This document shows, in pieces, positions 9,573 through 19,989 of a DNA stretch of 64,000 nt. Position 1 is the stretch's first letter. Each line of letters begins with the position of its first letter. Under the pieces are notes generated by a model. It saw nothing but the letters and a program-made list of their open reading frames with translations, was not told where the DNA came from and did not search any database. Both the position numbers and the translations under genes were made by a program. The DNA is from an uncultured Prochlorococcus sp. Its GTDB lineage: Bacteria; Cyanobacteriota; Cyanobacteriia; PCC-6307; Cyanobiaceae. The stretch spans positions 1 to 64,000 of the forward strand of contig CACILY010000001.1 in NCBI GenBank assembly GCA_902587615.1, given 5' to 3'.

Positions 9573-10421
9573 TCAAACAATGATTTCTTGTAGATCAGGT
9601 ATCATTTGGAGTGGTTCATTTTTCCGATAAGGCAATGAACCAATAAGAAGTTTTCCTTTAGCATTGAATCTTTTCCATTCTGATGACGCAAAATCAACCA
9701 ATTTGATGGATGCTCCTGAACCTATATTTTGAACATAAACATTACCTTTTTCAAGATCCTGTCGTGAACATGCATTGAAAAATATTTTAATTACATCATC
9801 TACATGAATAAAATCTCGAACTTGTTGACCTGTTGTCATTTTAAAGTCTTTGCCATTAATAGCTGCTTCTTTTAAAGAAGGCCAGAAATTAAATTTATAT
9901 TGCCCTTCACCAAAAACAGAAAATATCCTCCCATAAAACATTTCTAAATTATATTTTTTACACTGTGCACTAGCAAGTAAAAAAGAAGCTGCTTTTGTTG
10001 CTCCGTAAGAGTTAATGGGATTAAGTGCTGAATCAGCCCTAATAGGTTGTTTTTGTGAATCAACTTCCCCATATTCATGACAGGTCCCAGCTAAGACAAT
10101 TCTTTTTATTCCTGCCTTTGCTGCACATTCAATAACATGAGATGTGCCTAAAATATTTGTCCTAACTAATTCATTCCAATCAAATTCTTTAGGGCTTATA
10201 GCACTAGCAAAATGAAGCAGAACATCGAATCCATCTAAATTCTCGACTTTTAAATTTAATAAGTCACTGTTAATCCATTTGGGCTCATCATTTAATTTGA
10301 TAACAGGTCGAGATAAATTAGATCTTCTTAATGCTGTAAATTCAATCTTCTTCCTTAAAGCGTGTTTTAAAATATGAGATCCAATGAATCCCGTTGAGCC
10401 AGTTATAAACAACTTTTTCAT
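9573..10421 (-). CDS. NAD-dependent epimerase/dehydratase (SDR) acting on a nucleotide sugar
   Basis: ORF 282 aa; GSTGFIGSH Rossmann motif, YGATKAAS catalytic YxxxK. Confidence 0.85.
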   Translation of the reverse strand: MKKLFITGSTGFIGSHILKHALRKKIEFTALRRSNLSRPVIKLNDEPKWINSDLLNLKVENLDGFDVLLHFASAISPKEFDWNELVRTNILGTSHVIECAAKAGIKRIVLAGTCHEYGEVDSQKQPIRADSALNPINSYGATKAASFLLASAQCKKYNLEMFYGRIFSVFGEGQYKFNFWPSLKEAAINGKDFKMTTGQQVRDFIHVDDVIKIFFNACSRQDLEKGNVYVQNIGSGASIKLVDFASSEWKRFNAKGKLLIGSLPYRKNEPLQMIPDLQEIIV

Positions 10422-11579
10422 TTAATTATTGAGTTTGTTTATAGATAAGATATGATCTTGATAAGATTTTAAATCATGCTTACATGCACATAATGGACTT
10501 TCTTCTTCTGTTAAAACCTTTTTGTACCAATTGATTGTTTTTTCCACTGTTATGTTGAAATTCCAAAAAGGATACCATCCTAAATATTTATAAGCTTTAT
10601 CAATTGACAAGTTTAATAAGTTACTTTCATGGAGTGAATTTGACTTAATAGACGCTGACATCTTTCCATCCCAATATTTAAATGTTGTATTTACTAGGTC
10701 TCTAACAGTACGGTTGGATTCAGTTTTTGGTCCAAAGTTAAAAGAAGAGGTTAAATCTCTGTTGCCCTTATCAGATAGGAGGGCTTTTGCAAGTGACAAA
10801 TAACCTCCTAATGGTTCAAGAACATGTTGCCAAGGCCTTGTTGAATTAGGGTTTCTCACAAGAACATTTCTATTATCTTTGAGTGATCTTATGACATCAG
10901 GTATAATTCTATCTTTTGCCCAATCTCCTCCTCCAATAACATTTCCAGATCGAGCACTTGCAATGAAAAGCTTAGAGTTTTGACCATTATTGTTTACACA
11001 AAAACTAGACCTCCAAGACTCTATAGCTATTTCTGAAGCTGCCTTACTACTACTATATGGATCATGGCCTCCTAATTCATCAATCTCACGATATCCATAT
11101 GTCCACTCTTGATTTTTGTAAACCTTATCTGTAGTAATAAAAACAGTTGAACATTCATGATCTATATCTTTTAAGCAGTCTAATAAATTAACCGTTCCCA
11201 TTACATTAGTTTCCCATGTAAGTACTGGCTTCGAGTAACTAGTCCTAACAATTGGTTGAGCTGCTAGATGAAAAATAATATCCGGCTTAGTTTGAGTAAT
11301 GAGATAATTTATAGAATCTTTATTTCTAATATCTCCAATATTATGAGAGATAAATTTCTCTATTCCCAATAGATAGAAAAGCGATTTTTCATTGTCTGGT
11401 GGTAAGGAAAAACCAATAACATCAGCACCTAATTCTAGAAGCCACAAACAAAGCCAGCTTCCTTTGAAACCAGAATGTCCAGTCACTAAAACCTTTTTAC
11501 CTTTCCAAAATGTATAATTAAAGGATGGGAAAAAGTCTATTAAATTTTGTTCGGATAGATTCATTCCCAAATTTTCCAA
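10422..11579 (-). CDS. rfbG: CDP-glucose 4,6-dehydratase
   Basis: ORF 385 aa; WKGKKVLVTGHSGFKGSWLCLWLLELGADVIGFSL; partnered with rfbF. Confidence 0.92.
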   Translation of the reverse strand: MENLGMNLSEQNLIDFFPSFNYTFWKGKKVLVTGHSGFKGSWLCLWLLELGADVIGFSLPPDNEKSLFYLLGIEKFISHNIGDIRNKDSINYLITQTKPDIIFHLAAQPIVRTSYSKPVLTWETNVMGTVNLLDCLKDIDHECSTVFITTDKVYKNQEWTYGYREIDELGGHDPYSSSKAASEIAIESWRSSFCVNNNGQNSKLFIASARSGNVIGGGDWAKDRIIPDVIRSLKDNRNVLVRNPNSTRPWQHVLEPLGGYLSLAKALLSDKGNRDLTSSFNFGPKTESNRTVRDLVNTTFKYWDGKMSASIKSNSLHESNLLNLSIDKAYKYLGWYPFWNFNITVEKTINWYKKVLTEEESPLCACKHDLKSYQDHILSINKLNN

Positions 11580-12373
11580 GGAGCATCTTTACTCTTCCAT
11601 AATTCTTCTAATCTAATTTTATCTCGAAGAGTATCCATTGCTTGCCAAAAACCTTTGTGCCTATATGCACTTAGTTGACGACTGCTTGCTAACTTCATTA
11701 AAGGTTCCATTTCCCAAACCGTTTCATCTCCTTCAATTAAATCTAATACAGAAGGATTTAAAACAAAAAAACCTCCATTAATCCAAGCTTTATCTCCCTG
11801 CGGCTTTTCTTGAAATTGAATAACATTATTATTTTCTAGAGATATAGCTCCATATCGTCCTGGTGGTTGGACTGCTGTAAGAGTTGCTTCCTTCCCTTCC
11901 TTAATATGATGAGCAAGTAATTTATTTATGTTTATATTAGCTAAACCATCTCCATAAGTAAAAAAGAAAGGCTCATCCTTTGACAGATATTCTCTAACCC
12001 TTGCTAGTCGACCTCCAGTTAAGGTTAATTCTCCTGTGTCAACTAGAGTAACTTTCCAGGGTTCTGCTTTTTGACTATGCACATTCATTTTATTGACATC
12101 CATGTGAAAAGTGACGTCACTTGTATGCAAGAAATAATTAGAAAAGAATTCTTTAATTACATATCCTTTATATCCACAACATATTAGGAATTCATTGAAA
12201 TTATAATGACTATAAATCTTCATTATGTGCCAAAGAATAGGCTTACCTCCTATTTGAATCATAGGTTTTGGTGTGTTAGTCGTCTCCTCTGTTAAACGAG
12301 TTCCTAGTCCTCCGGCTAGTATTACAACTTTCAATTTAGTTCTAGATATATCCTTTATATTAATGATATTCAA
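11561..12373 (-). CDS. rfbF: glucose-1-phosphate cytidylyltransferase
   Basis: ORF 270 aa; VVILAGGLGTRLTEETTNTPKPMIQIGGKPILWHIMKIYSHYNFNEFLICCGYKGYVIKEFF. Confidence 0.94.
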   Translation of the reverse strand: MNIINIKDISRTKLKVVILAGGLGTRLTEETTNTPKPMIQIGGKPILWHIMKIYSHYNFNEFLICCGYKGYVIKEFFSNYFLHTSDVTFHMDVNKMNVHSQKAEPWKVTLVDTGELTLTGGRLARVREYLSKDEPFFFTYGDGLANININKLLAHHIKEGKEATLTAVQPPGRYGAISLENNNVIQFQEKPQGDKAWINGGFFVLNPSVLDLIEGDETVWEMEPLMKLASSRQLSAYRHKGFWQAMDTLRDKIRLEELWKSKDAPWKIWE

Positions 12374-12506
12374 ATCAATTTCAACATCATTAATATTTTT
12401 AGATTGTCAAGAGGATTGATTTTGGATAATCTTTCTACAATATTAGTAAATACACCTATCATATTTTCTTTAAGGGAGTATGATAGGGAGAATATAATAA
12501 AAAGGT

Positions 12507-13637
12507 GTGGAAACGATAGTTAAAGTAAGCTTTATTTGCTGTGTCTGGAATGAAATAAATAAAGCACCAAAAGAGTTGGATAGACTTATTACTGTAATAA
12601 AGGATAATTATTCTGATAAAACATATGAAATTATTCTTATTGATAATAATTCAAGCGATGGCACAAAAGAATGGATGCAATCTCTCCAAATAGAATGTAT
12701 ACGGAAAATATTTAATAAGAATAATATTGGTAAAGGCGGTTCCGTACGTATTGGTATAGATCAGGCCGTTGGTCAATTCGCTGCAATATACGATCTTGAT
12801 GGTGAATATTCTCCTGAGGACTCTATTGAAGGAGCAAAGGTCTTACAAAAAACTAATGCTTCCATTGCATTAGGCTCAAGAATATTAGATGGTCGTGCAG
12901 ATTATATTTATTTAGAGAATTATATAGGTGTTAGACTTATTACAGAATATATTAACTGTTTATATAATGAAAGATTGACTGATACTGCTACAGGATTGAA
13001 GGCATTAGACTTATCGTTTTTTAAATCTCAACGATTTTCTTTCACAGGTTTTAATGTTGATTTTGAACTTGTATGTCTTGCACTCAATAAGAATAAGAAT
13101 GTTGTTGAATATAATGGCAAATATTTCCCTAGGTCTAAGGCTGATGGTAAAAAGCTAAAAGCAATTAAAGATGGTATATCATCCGTCATAGCAATTACTT
13201 ATACAGCTTTTCAAAAACAAAATAGAACAAATATCCTTAATAGTCTTTTGAAATACCTCACTACCAAATCAGCTGCTAGATATTTTAGTATTGGAATTAT
13301 TTCTACTTGTTTAGACTTATTTGTATTCCTTTCAATATATAATTATTTTGGTATATCCATTTTTACCTCTAACCTTTTGGCATTTATAAGTGCGATTTCT
13401 TTAAACTATGCTTTAGATATAACCTCTGTATTTAAAAAGAATACTCGCTTTACATCTAAAACTGAAAGAGCCTTGGTTATATCAAGCTCACTAACTGGGT
13501 TAATTATAAATACCGTTATATTAGAAATTATGATTGGATTATCTGTACAAGTATTTACTGCTAAAGTTATTGCAATATTACCAACTATTGCATGGAACTA
13601 TTTTATAAGAAGATTTTTCATCTATCGAAAATTGTAA
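12507..13637 (+). CDS. family 2 glycosyltransferase (DPM-like) fused to GtrA-like membrane domain
   Basis: ORF 376 aa (GTG start); N-terminal GT2 (IILIDNNSSDGT, YDLDGEYSPED), C-terminal hydrophobic GtrA-like domain ending YFIRRFFIYRKL. Confidence 0.85.
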   Translation: METIVKVSFICCVWNEINKAPKELDRLITVIKDNYSDKTYEIILIDNNSSDGTKEWMQSLQIECIRKIFNKNNIGKGGSVRIGIDQAVGQFAAIYDLDGEYSPEDSIEGAKVLQKTNASIALGSRILDGRADYIYLENYIGVRLITEYINCLYNERLTDTATGLKALDLSFFKSQRFSFTGFNVDFELVCLALNKNKNVVEYNGKYFPRSKADGKKLKAIKDGISSVIAITYTAFQKQNRTNILNSLLKYLTTKSAARYFSIGIISTCLDLFVFLSIYNYFGISIFTSNLLAFISAISLNYALDITSVFKKNTRFTSKTERALVISSSLTGLIINTVILEIMIGLSVQVFTAKVIAILPTIAWNYFIRRFFIYRKL

Positions 13638-13656
13638 AATTAATACCTTTATACCT

Positions 13657-13938
13657 CTAATCCTCTCCTTTATTGATTTCCTTTTTATAAGACTCAAGTG
13701 CTCCTCTTAGTCGTCCAAAGTGAAAAGGATTTTTCCCTTTTGATGCTTTTCTTGCTTCTTTCCATGCCTTAATAACTTCTGCCTTTGCTTTTGGGTCATT
13801 AGAAAAATTGTCAAAAAGTTTTAAAAGATACCATGAACTTAAAACTAATAAACCAATCCCTAGCATGTACATAGAAACTTTGTTATTAGTAGCGAATATA
13901 TCAAACAGATAGTAGGTAATTACAATATGAGCTAACAC
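13657..13938 (-). CDS. small membrane protein
   Basis: ORF 93 aa, TM helix then KAEVIKAWKEARKASKGKNPFHFGRLRGALESYKKE. Confidence 0.55.
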   Translation of the reverse strand: MLAHIVITYYLFDIFATNNKVSMYMLGIGLLVLSSWYLLKLFDNFSNDPKAKAEVIKAWKEARKASKGKNPFHFGRLRGALESYKKEINKGED

Positions 13939-14091
13939 GGTTATGGATTTTCATATGACTAATACCTATTAGCTTTCTCTAATATTTTAATACTGATTTG
14001 TATTTTTATTTTTTAGGATTATATTTTATCAAAAAAACAGATCCCTCTTGTTAGGAATCATCTTGAAAACTTATTCGTATTTAGTTCGTTT

Positions 14092-14343
14092 TTAGCTGAA
14101 ACCAGGTTCAAAAGGAAAGACTTGCTCGCTTCCAAAGATGTCGTCCAAATTTACGCTCCCTTCAGATGTCATATCCATATCCTCTTGATCGCCAGATTCT
14201 TCAAAGACCTTTTCTGGAGAGGAATTATTATCTTCTCTATAGTCCTCAGGTGGTGCCCATCCTGCAGTGAGGGCGTTAACACTAGTTAAGCTGCTGAAAA
14301 TTATCGAAATGAAAAGGAAGATTGTAAAAGCTATTTTTCGCAT
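14092..14343 (-). CDS. secreted acidic small protein
   Basis: ORF 83 aa with signal peptide MRKIAFTIFLFISIIFSSLTSVNALTA. Confidence 0.55.
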   Translation of the reverse strand: MRKIAFTIFLFISIIFSSLTSVNALTAGWAPPEDYREDNNSSPEKVFEESGDQEDMDMTSEGSVNLDDIFGSEQVFPFEPGFS

Positions 14344-14632
14344 GAATTCTTTATGTATGTACTAAATCTAAACCATCACAGATCATTTCTTGCTATTTTC
14401 AAAGTAGCAAGAGTACAGATTGATAATAAATAGGATTATTTTTCTTTATAACTCTATCTTTAACTATAGATGTTTATCAATATTATAATACTAAACACTT
14501 GATTCAATAATTATTAAACATAGTAATATGAAATTGATTTTCCACTGCTATAGTTTAAACTATGTAATGCAATAGTACTATTTATAAATATTTTAAATAG
14601 CTAGTGAAACTCTAGATCTTATTCAATGAAGA

Positions 14633-14721
14633 AAGGGGACTTATGTGGAATTTAGATGCCCCCTTTTTTCATCTGAGTCCAACACCTGTTTACAAGACCT
14701 ATGATCAGTGTGCTTGAACTC
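14633..14721. repeat. repeated hairpin element, copy C
   Basis: aaagggg...cccccttttt then gagtccaaca...tgcttgaactc; similar to copy B through and beyond the hairpin. Confidence 0.6.
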
Positions 14722-14999
14722 CTATTTATTTTCTAGACAAGTTTTCAAGACCAGCCAATGAGAATAAATACCTGATTACTATCCTCTCTTATATCTACGA
14801 TCAGTATTAATTGCTTGACTTCCTTTATTCACACTTAAATGATAATGGAAATTACTTGAGATCTGAAAATTTACTTAAGAAATCTTGAACTTCTTACTTG
14901 AAGAAAAGATAATTTATGTATCTTTAGAATTAAAAAAGGATGACTTTGATCTCAGTATTGGCTTGATTGGTAATAACCATAAAATTTCTATAATTTAAT

Positions 15000-15362
15000 A
15001 TGTTCAGATCTGTTCCACTTCTAAAAGCACTTTCTATTCTCTATTTTATCTCATTTGTTCTTTTATCGATTCCTAATTACTCTCTTTCTGCTGAAACAAA
15101 TAAATGGGATAAAGTTGCCTCTAATACTAGTGAAATTCAATATATCTCTCCAGAGAGTATTAAATATAAAAAAGGTATCCTTTCTTTAATTACACAACAT
15201 GTAGAAGTCAACCCTGATACTAATGATGTTATAAGTACAAACTCATATGCAATTTCTATAGATTGTCAAAACAGATTATTTAAGATGGATAAGTCTACTA
15301 AATGGGAGAAGCCCAACGAAATATTGATGAAAAACACAGTTATCAAGAGTTGCACATATTAG
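15000..15362 (+). CDS. secreted protein, surface-adhesin E-like
   Basis: ORF 120 aa; signal peptide, WDKVASNTSEIQYISPESI. Confidence 0.5.
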   Translation: MFRSVPLLKALSILYFISFVLLSIPNYSLSAETNKWDKVASNTSEIQYISPESIKYKKGILSLITQHVEVNPDTNDVISTNSYAISIDCQNRLFKMDKSTKWEKPNEILMKNTVIKSCTY

Positions 15363-15445
15363 TTTTAATATTTAGCTATCTAGAGATAGTCTAAGATAAG
15401 ACTATTTATCATGGCTATATTACAAATTCAGGGTTTATTCTCCTT

Positions 15446-15646
15446 ATGAAGAAATCACTTACTTTTTTTCAGATAGTACTTGCCACTTTTCTAGGGTCTA
15501 TATCATCAGATATAATTAAATCATATGGAAATCAATGTGTTTCAAAAGATAGAAATGGCTGTTCTGAAAATAGAATTGAATGTGTTTTAACTAATAATAA
15601 AAATCTTCTAGTAATTCCTTCATGCTTAATAGAAAAAAGATTATAG
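15446..15646 (+). CDS. small secreted hypothetical protein
   Basis: ORF 66 aa, signal-like N-terminus, four Cys. Confidence 0.4.
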   Translation: MKKSLTFFQIVLATFLGSISSDIIKSYGNQCVSKDRNGCSENRIECVLTNNKNLLVIPSCLIEKRL

Positions 15647-15817
15647 TTATTTTCTTACTGATTTTTTCTAGTAAAATAATTGTCTATTCTATTTAGATAT
15701 AAACCTATTTATTAAATTGATCAATCTATACTTTAAAGATATAATTAAAGTGATCAGTATTTATACTCATGCTGCATTAGGCCTCGATGTATATGTTAAT
15801 AGAAATTTTTCGAATCA

Positions 15818-16069
15818 ATGGTTCTAACTGAGAAATATCCTGAGAACATGCCATGGGATTCAGAGTCACAACTGAAAAGTAAAACCAATGTAAAATGGAT
15901 GCTTACTAATTTCGACAATGTATATATCTTTTCTAGAAGTCGGTTTAATAAGGAATATATCTATATACAAAAGAATAATGAGAGAACAAAGGCAGTTGAT
16001 GAATATCTAGCAAGGTTTACTTATCAAAGATTGTTTGATGAAGGATATGATCTAGCAGCCGTTGCGTAA
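15818..16069 (+). CDS. hypothetical protein
   Basis: ORF 83 aa, ATG start. Confidence 0.45.
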   Translation: MVLTEKYPENMPWDSESQLKSKTNVKWMLTNFDNVYIFSRSRFNKEYIYIQKNNERTKAVDEYLARFTYQRLFDEGYDLAAVA

Positions 16070-16105
16070 ATAATTATGGAATGATCTTAGACTATATGAC
16101 TTGTT

Positions 16106-16324
16106 TTATGTTTCCTCTTTAGGCAGCTGTAACCAGCCACTAGTCCATTTCGAATAAGTCTTCAATTCATTCCAAGGTACATTTATAACGATCTCTTTAT
16201 TATTAACTGGGTAAAGCTCAACCCATCTATCATCTCCTTTGCCTTTGAAGCTTTTTACTTCAAAGTGCCTATAACCTTGTATTTTGCTTGCTGATGTCCA
16301 AGCCTTGTTTGGAGGCCACCTCAT
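16106..16324 (-). CDS. TIGR02450 family Trp-rich protein
   Basis: ORF 72 aa MRWPPNKAWTSASKIQGYRHFEVKSFKGKGDDRWVELYPV...VPWNELKTYSKWTSGWLQL. Confidence 0.85.
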   Translation of the reverse strand: MRWPPNKAWTSASKIQGYRHFEVKSFKGKGDDRWVELYPVNNKEIVINVPWNELKTYSKWTSGWLQLPKEET

Positions 16325-16486
16325 TTATTTAGTAAGAATTAAAGAATGCAGTGATAACGCAAGTATAATACCCATAAAAAGTCCTAAAAGCCAGCTTAAT
16401 ACGAGCATTTGATAATTGCTAAGGCCAAACTGATTTTGAATGGCAATAGCGAACTTTTTGTCTAGAGCAATTAGATCCATATACAT
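16325..16486 (-). CDS. small membrane protein (53 aa)
   Basis: Own translation MYMDLIALDKKFAIAIQNQFGLSNYQMLVLSWLLGLFMGIILALSLHSLILTK; abuts 16106..16324. Confidence 0.5.
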   Translation of the reverse strand: MYMDLIALDKKFAIAIQNQFGLSNYQMLVLSWLLGLFMGIILALSLHSLILTK

Positions 16487-16661
16487 TTATTAGCTGAGGT
16501 TTAAGATAAAAACCATTTTTTTTAACGCTTCTTTTATTTTAGCTTGATTTGGTGCTTTAATTCTCACTGATTTGCCTTTGGATTGACATGTAGGAAGAAA
16601 GTAAATTCGTAAAGACCATTAGATACTTTCTATATATTCTGGTGGTTAGTTGATTTGTCAT

Positions 16662-17954
16662 TTAGGCCGCATTGTCTTTTTTAAGGCTCTGGAATCTTCT
16701 CGACATTGTTGGATTATTTCGAGTTAATTTCTTTATTGTTACATCCTGAGCTTTATCGTTTGCTATTCGAAGGTTTCTATCCGCCCCAAGAAGAGCTTCT
16801 TTTGTTCTGTTTAAGTGGTCAATTGATTTATCTATTTCTTGAATGGCGCTATCAAATCGTCTGGATGCTAGTTGATAATTTTTACCAAAAGTATTTTTAA
16901 AGGTCTCTAAGTTGTTCTCAAAGTTAGTGATATCTATATTCTGAGCCTTTACACGTTCAAGTTCTGATTTGTACCCCAATGATTTCATGGCAGCATTGCG
17001 AAGTAAGCTAATTATTGAAATAAAAAATTGAGGACGAATAACATACATTTTGGGAAATCGGTGGGATAAATCAACAATTCCAGAATTGTATAGTTCATTA
17101 TCTTGTTCCAATAGGGATACCAAAACAGCATATTCACATCCTTTTTGATGCCTATCTTTATCTAGCTCTTTTAAAAAATCCTCGTTCTTTTTTTTTGTTG
17201 CTGAAGTACCAGTTTCATTTTTCATTTCAAACATAATTGATATTATTTCTGTACCAGATTGGTCTAAATCTCTAAAGATAAAATCACCTTTGCTTCCCCT
17301 AGATGAATCGTTGTCTTTTTCAAAATATGCAAATGGGAATGCACTAGCTCTTATTCTATTAAATTCATTTTCGCAGTGCTGTTCTAGTGATTCACCTAGC
17401 ATTTTTGTTGATAGCCTTAATTTCATATCACGTAGTCTTTCTATTGCATCATCTCTATCTTTGATCTGTATTTCATATTTTTCTTTTAACGCTTTTTCTG
17501 CAAGTTGTTTTAACAGTTCCGTTTTGTCTAGACTACTTTTTAGATCATCGCGTTCTTTTTGAAATTCACTGGTAATTTTTGTAATTGCCAGTTTTTGTGA
17601 AGCTTCATTCTCTTCTTTAATCTTCTCTAGCTTGAATGACAGCATGTCCCTTTCTTTTTCTACTATATTTTTGGCCTGAGTTAGTTCGATTTCTTTTTCC
17701 ATTTCATATCTCTCAAGTTTTCGCTCTAAATCTTGTATCTTCTTTTCTTGATCAGTTATAGATTGTTGCATTTCTATTTTTAAATTCTTTTTAGCTATTT
17801 CAATGGACTGTATTTTGTCCTTTTGGGCTAAATCTAGTCGTTTTTCTAACTCATAATCAAATTCATTATCTCTTACTTGTTTCAAAATAGCTGCATAGCT
17901 GGTTTCATCTATTTTAAATACCTTCCCACAATCGGGACACTGAATTGTATTCAT
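16662..17954 (-). CDS. DUF2130 (COG4487-type) protein: zinc-ribbon start, coiled coil, PD-(D/E)XK-like core
   Basis: ORF 430 aa; CPDCGKVF start, long coiled coil, [16 protein letters not shown]...KGDFIF...FEMKNE. Confidence 0.82.
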   Translation of the reverse strand: MNTIQCPDCGKVFKIDETSYAAILKQVRDNEFDYELEKRLDLAQKDKIQSIEIAKKNLKIEMQQSITDQEKKIQDLERKLERYEMEKEIELTQAKNIVEKERDMLSFKLEKIKEENEASQKLAITKITSEFQKERDDLKSSLDKTELLKQLAEKALKEKYEIQIKDRDDAIERLRDMKLRLSTKMLGESLEQHCENEFNRIRASAFPFAYFEKDNDSSRGSKGDFIFRDLDQSGTEIISIMFEMKNETGTSATKKKNEDFLKELDKDRHQKGCEYAVLVSLLEQDNELYNSGIVDLSHRFPKMYVIRPQFFISIISLLRNAAMKSLGYKSELERVKAQNIDITNFENNLETFKNTFGKNYQLASRRFDSAIQEIDKSIDHLNRTKEALLGADRNLRIANDKAQDVTIKKLTRNNPTMSRRFQSLKKDNAA

Positions 17955-18127
17955 CTCAAAAGTCGGCCTATAAAAGGGAATAATCTACACGCTATTTTTA
18001 TACCCACATTTCATATTGAGCAATCAATTACCGTGTTTCTGACAATTTTCCTAATAATTGATAATAGGAATTCCTAATAAAGGATGACTTGATAAACAGA
18101 GGGTTGGTTTTACTAGCTTTGGATTGA

Positions 18128-18292
18128 TTATTTGAATAAAGAACTCTTTACCTTTTCTTCTGGTATTTGAGGTCGCAACAAAGACATAGGTAAAGCAGTT
18201 ACTACTGCGAAAGATAAAACCAGAATTAAGTCAGTCGTAAAGTGACCAATTCCGAATTCGGAGTGAGCTAGGGCGATAAGGGAATTAAGCAT
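18128..18292 (-). CDS. small membrane protein (54 aa)
   Basis: Own translation MLNSLIALAHSEFGIGHFTTDLILVLSFAVVTALPMSLLRPQIPEEKVKSSLFK. Confidence 0.55.
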   Translation of the reverse strand: MLNSLIALAHSEFGIGHFTTDLILVLSFAVVTALPMSLLRPQIPEEKVKSSLFK

Positions 18293-18512
18293 TGAGGTTC
18301 GCTAATGCGATAAAAGCCTATGCTCTTGATGTGATAAATGATTATTCTCTTAGTAAAAATTAGCAAGAAACGGCTTTTGCTCTTATAAGAGGTTCTTTTG
18401 TATGAGTGCATTCGTTCTAATCCATAGGAAAACTATGCTTTTGGAAAGCTTTTTGGATTTCTTTCTTTTTTGATTTATATCATTTAACCTTTTAGGTATT
18501 TAATTTACTAGT

Positions 18513-18863
18513 TTAATTAATACTATTTTCTATAGAAAGAGCTCTTATAATCTCAATAATTTCAGTAGCAAAACAGTTTTGATTAGTAACTTTATCTAAA
18601 ATATTTTCATCAGTAGTGGTGCAGCAATCACAACTTATGTCTATATCTCTATCATCATTTAATTCTTTAACTCTTGCCATCATCCATTCTTTCGCTTGTT
18701 TATTCGTCCAACTAATGAAATCGCCTTTGCAATCAATGACTTTTTGTGTAGTTTTTTTATCCCGAAAAATCCCTGAATTCACTAGTCTTTTATACCGTGA
18801 ATACTTGGCTTTAGAGTCCTCTTTCCCTATATGTCTAATCTTTCCAACCATGTCCTTTGACAA
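18513..18863 (-). CDS. hypothetical protein
   Basis: ORF 116 aa, ATG start; overlapping plus-strand ORF looks like antisense noise. Confidence 0.5.
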   Translation of the reverse strand: MSKDMVGKIRHIGKEDSKAKYSRYKRLVNSGIFRDKKTTQKVIDCKGDFISWTNKQAKEWMMARVKELNDDRDIDISCDCCTTTDENILDKVTNQNCFATEIIEIIRALSIENSIN

Positions 18864-18904
18864 TTACTTTTAGGTCCTTCTGGAAATATCAGAATGAACA
18901 GAAT

Positions 18905-19078
18905 TTAGTAATCCTTAAGGCTCGATCCTAACCTTAAGGCAAAAGCCCCAGCAATTACTACGGCTAATAGAGCAAGCCCTGCTAGATCCGGTCCATTAAG
19001 ATAAAAACCTGAAGAGAAATCAAGCTTTGATAAATCAAATGGACTCCTTTCTGCCAGGATTTGTTGAGCTATAAACAT
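18905..19078 (-). CDS. small membrane protein (57 aa)
   Basis: Own translation MFIAQQILAERSPFDLSKLDFSSGFYLNGPDLAGLALLAVVIAGAFALRLGSSLKDY. Confidence 0.55.
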   Translation of the reverse strand: MFIAQQILAERSPFDLSKLDFSSGFYLNGPDLAGLALLAVVIAGAFALRLGSSLKDY

Positions 19079-19198
19079 TTTGAAATTTTCAGCTATACCT
19101 TAATACTAACCCTATGAGGGGGTGTGATAGAAATTAATAACCTTTTTTGGCATGATAGTTTAAATCTCTTAATTAAAGAAAAATTCTAAGGATCCAAA

Positions 19199-19837
19199 AT
19201 GAATCTCATAAAGTTTCTTTTCTTAGATGCTTTACTTCTAACGGTTGTCTTAGTTATTATGAATCTTGTCTTCAAGAAGAACGATAATAGTAAATCAGAA
19301 ATATCAATCGATGAAAATAATCAATACTCTATTAAGAATGATTCTATGGAATTACCTTCTATAAAAGAACTATTGGAACTTGAAAAGATTTCTAGAAAAA
19401 AAGGAAGTTCAATAGTTTTTGATTCCTTAATAGGTAATTGGCAATTTCAATCCGTTTGGAATTCTGGTAAAAATAATAACAACTCTATTGCAAGTTCATT
19501 GTTAAAAATATTCTCGGCTACTTTAGAATTACGTAAATCAGAACCTAATACTGAACACCTTAATTTTTCTATTTGTAACTCTATTCAGTTTGGGGCTATG
19601 AAACTTGAATTTATTGGTTATGGATATTTAAAGGGACCTCAACCTTTACTTCCATTCTATTTTGAGAAAATTGAAGTAAAAATAGGTTCATTTATTATTT
19701 TCTCCAGAAAATTAGATATACCAGAGCCATCACAAAGACCTTTCTTCTCTCTTATTGGTATGGGAGAGAATTCTGATTGGCTCTCTGCAAGAGGTAGGGG
19801 AGGTGGCCTAGCCTTATGGATAAAGGGCAGAGAATAA
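19199..19837 (+). CDS. membrane-anchored protein, possibly PAP/fibrillin-related
   Basis: ORF 212 aa; N-terminal TM; LIGNWQFQSVWNSG and C-terminal DWLSARGRGGGLALWIKG. Confidence 0.5.
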   Translation: MNLIKFLFLDALLLTVVLVIMNLVFKKNDNSKSEISIDENNQYSIKNDSMELPSIKELLELEKISRKKGSSIVFDSLIGNWQFQSVWNSGKNNNNSIASSLLKIFSATLELRKSEPNTEHLNFSICNSIQFGAMKLEFIGYGYLKGPQPLLPFYFEKIEVKIGSFIIFSRKLDIPEPSQRPFFSLIGMGENSDWLSARGRGGGLALWIKGRE

Positions 19838-19875
19838 TATTTATAAATATTATTAATTGATTCGATTAGTAATTT

Positions 19876-19898
19876 TAACAATTACTAGTTAATTGTTA
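19876..19898. repeat. perfect inverted repeat (9-bp arms)
   Basis: taacaatta-ctagt-taattgtta just downstream of 19199..19837. Confidence 0.6.
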
Positions 19899-19989
19899 AC
19901 TAATATAGATATAGTCTCCTACCTTATATGGAATTATGGAAATAAGCTTTTCAGAAATTCCATTCAATTACTTTGTAATTAGTTGATCC

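Noticed and set aside
16706-18077. Plus-strand ORFs inside the DUF2130 gene (16706..16900, 17290..17562, 17877..18077)
   Set aside because: Antisense to a long well-supported CDS; low-complexity Ser/Leu/Phe composition typical of reverse-frame translation
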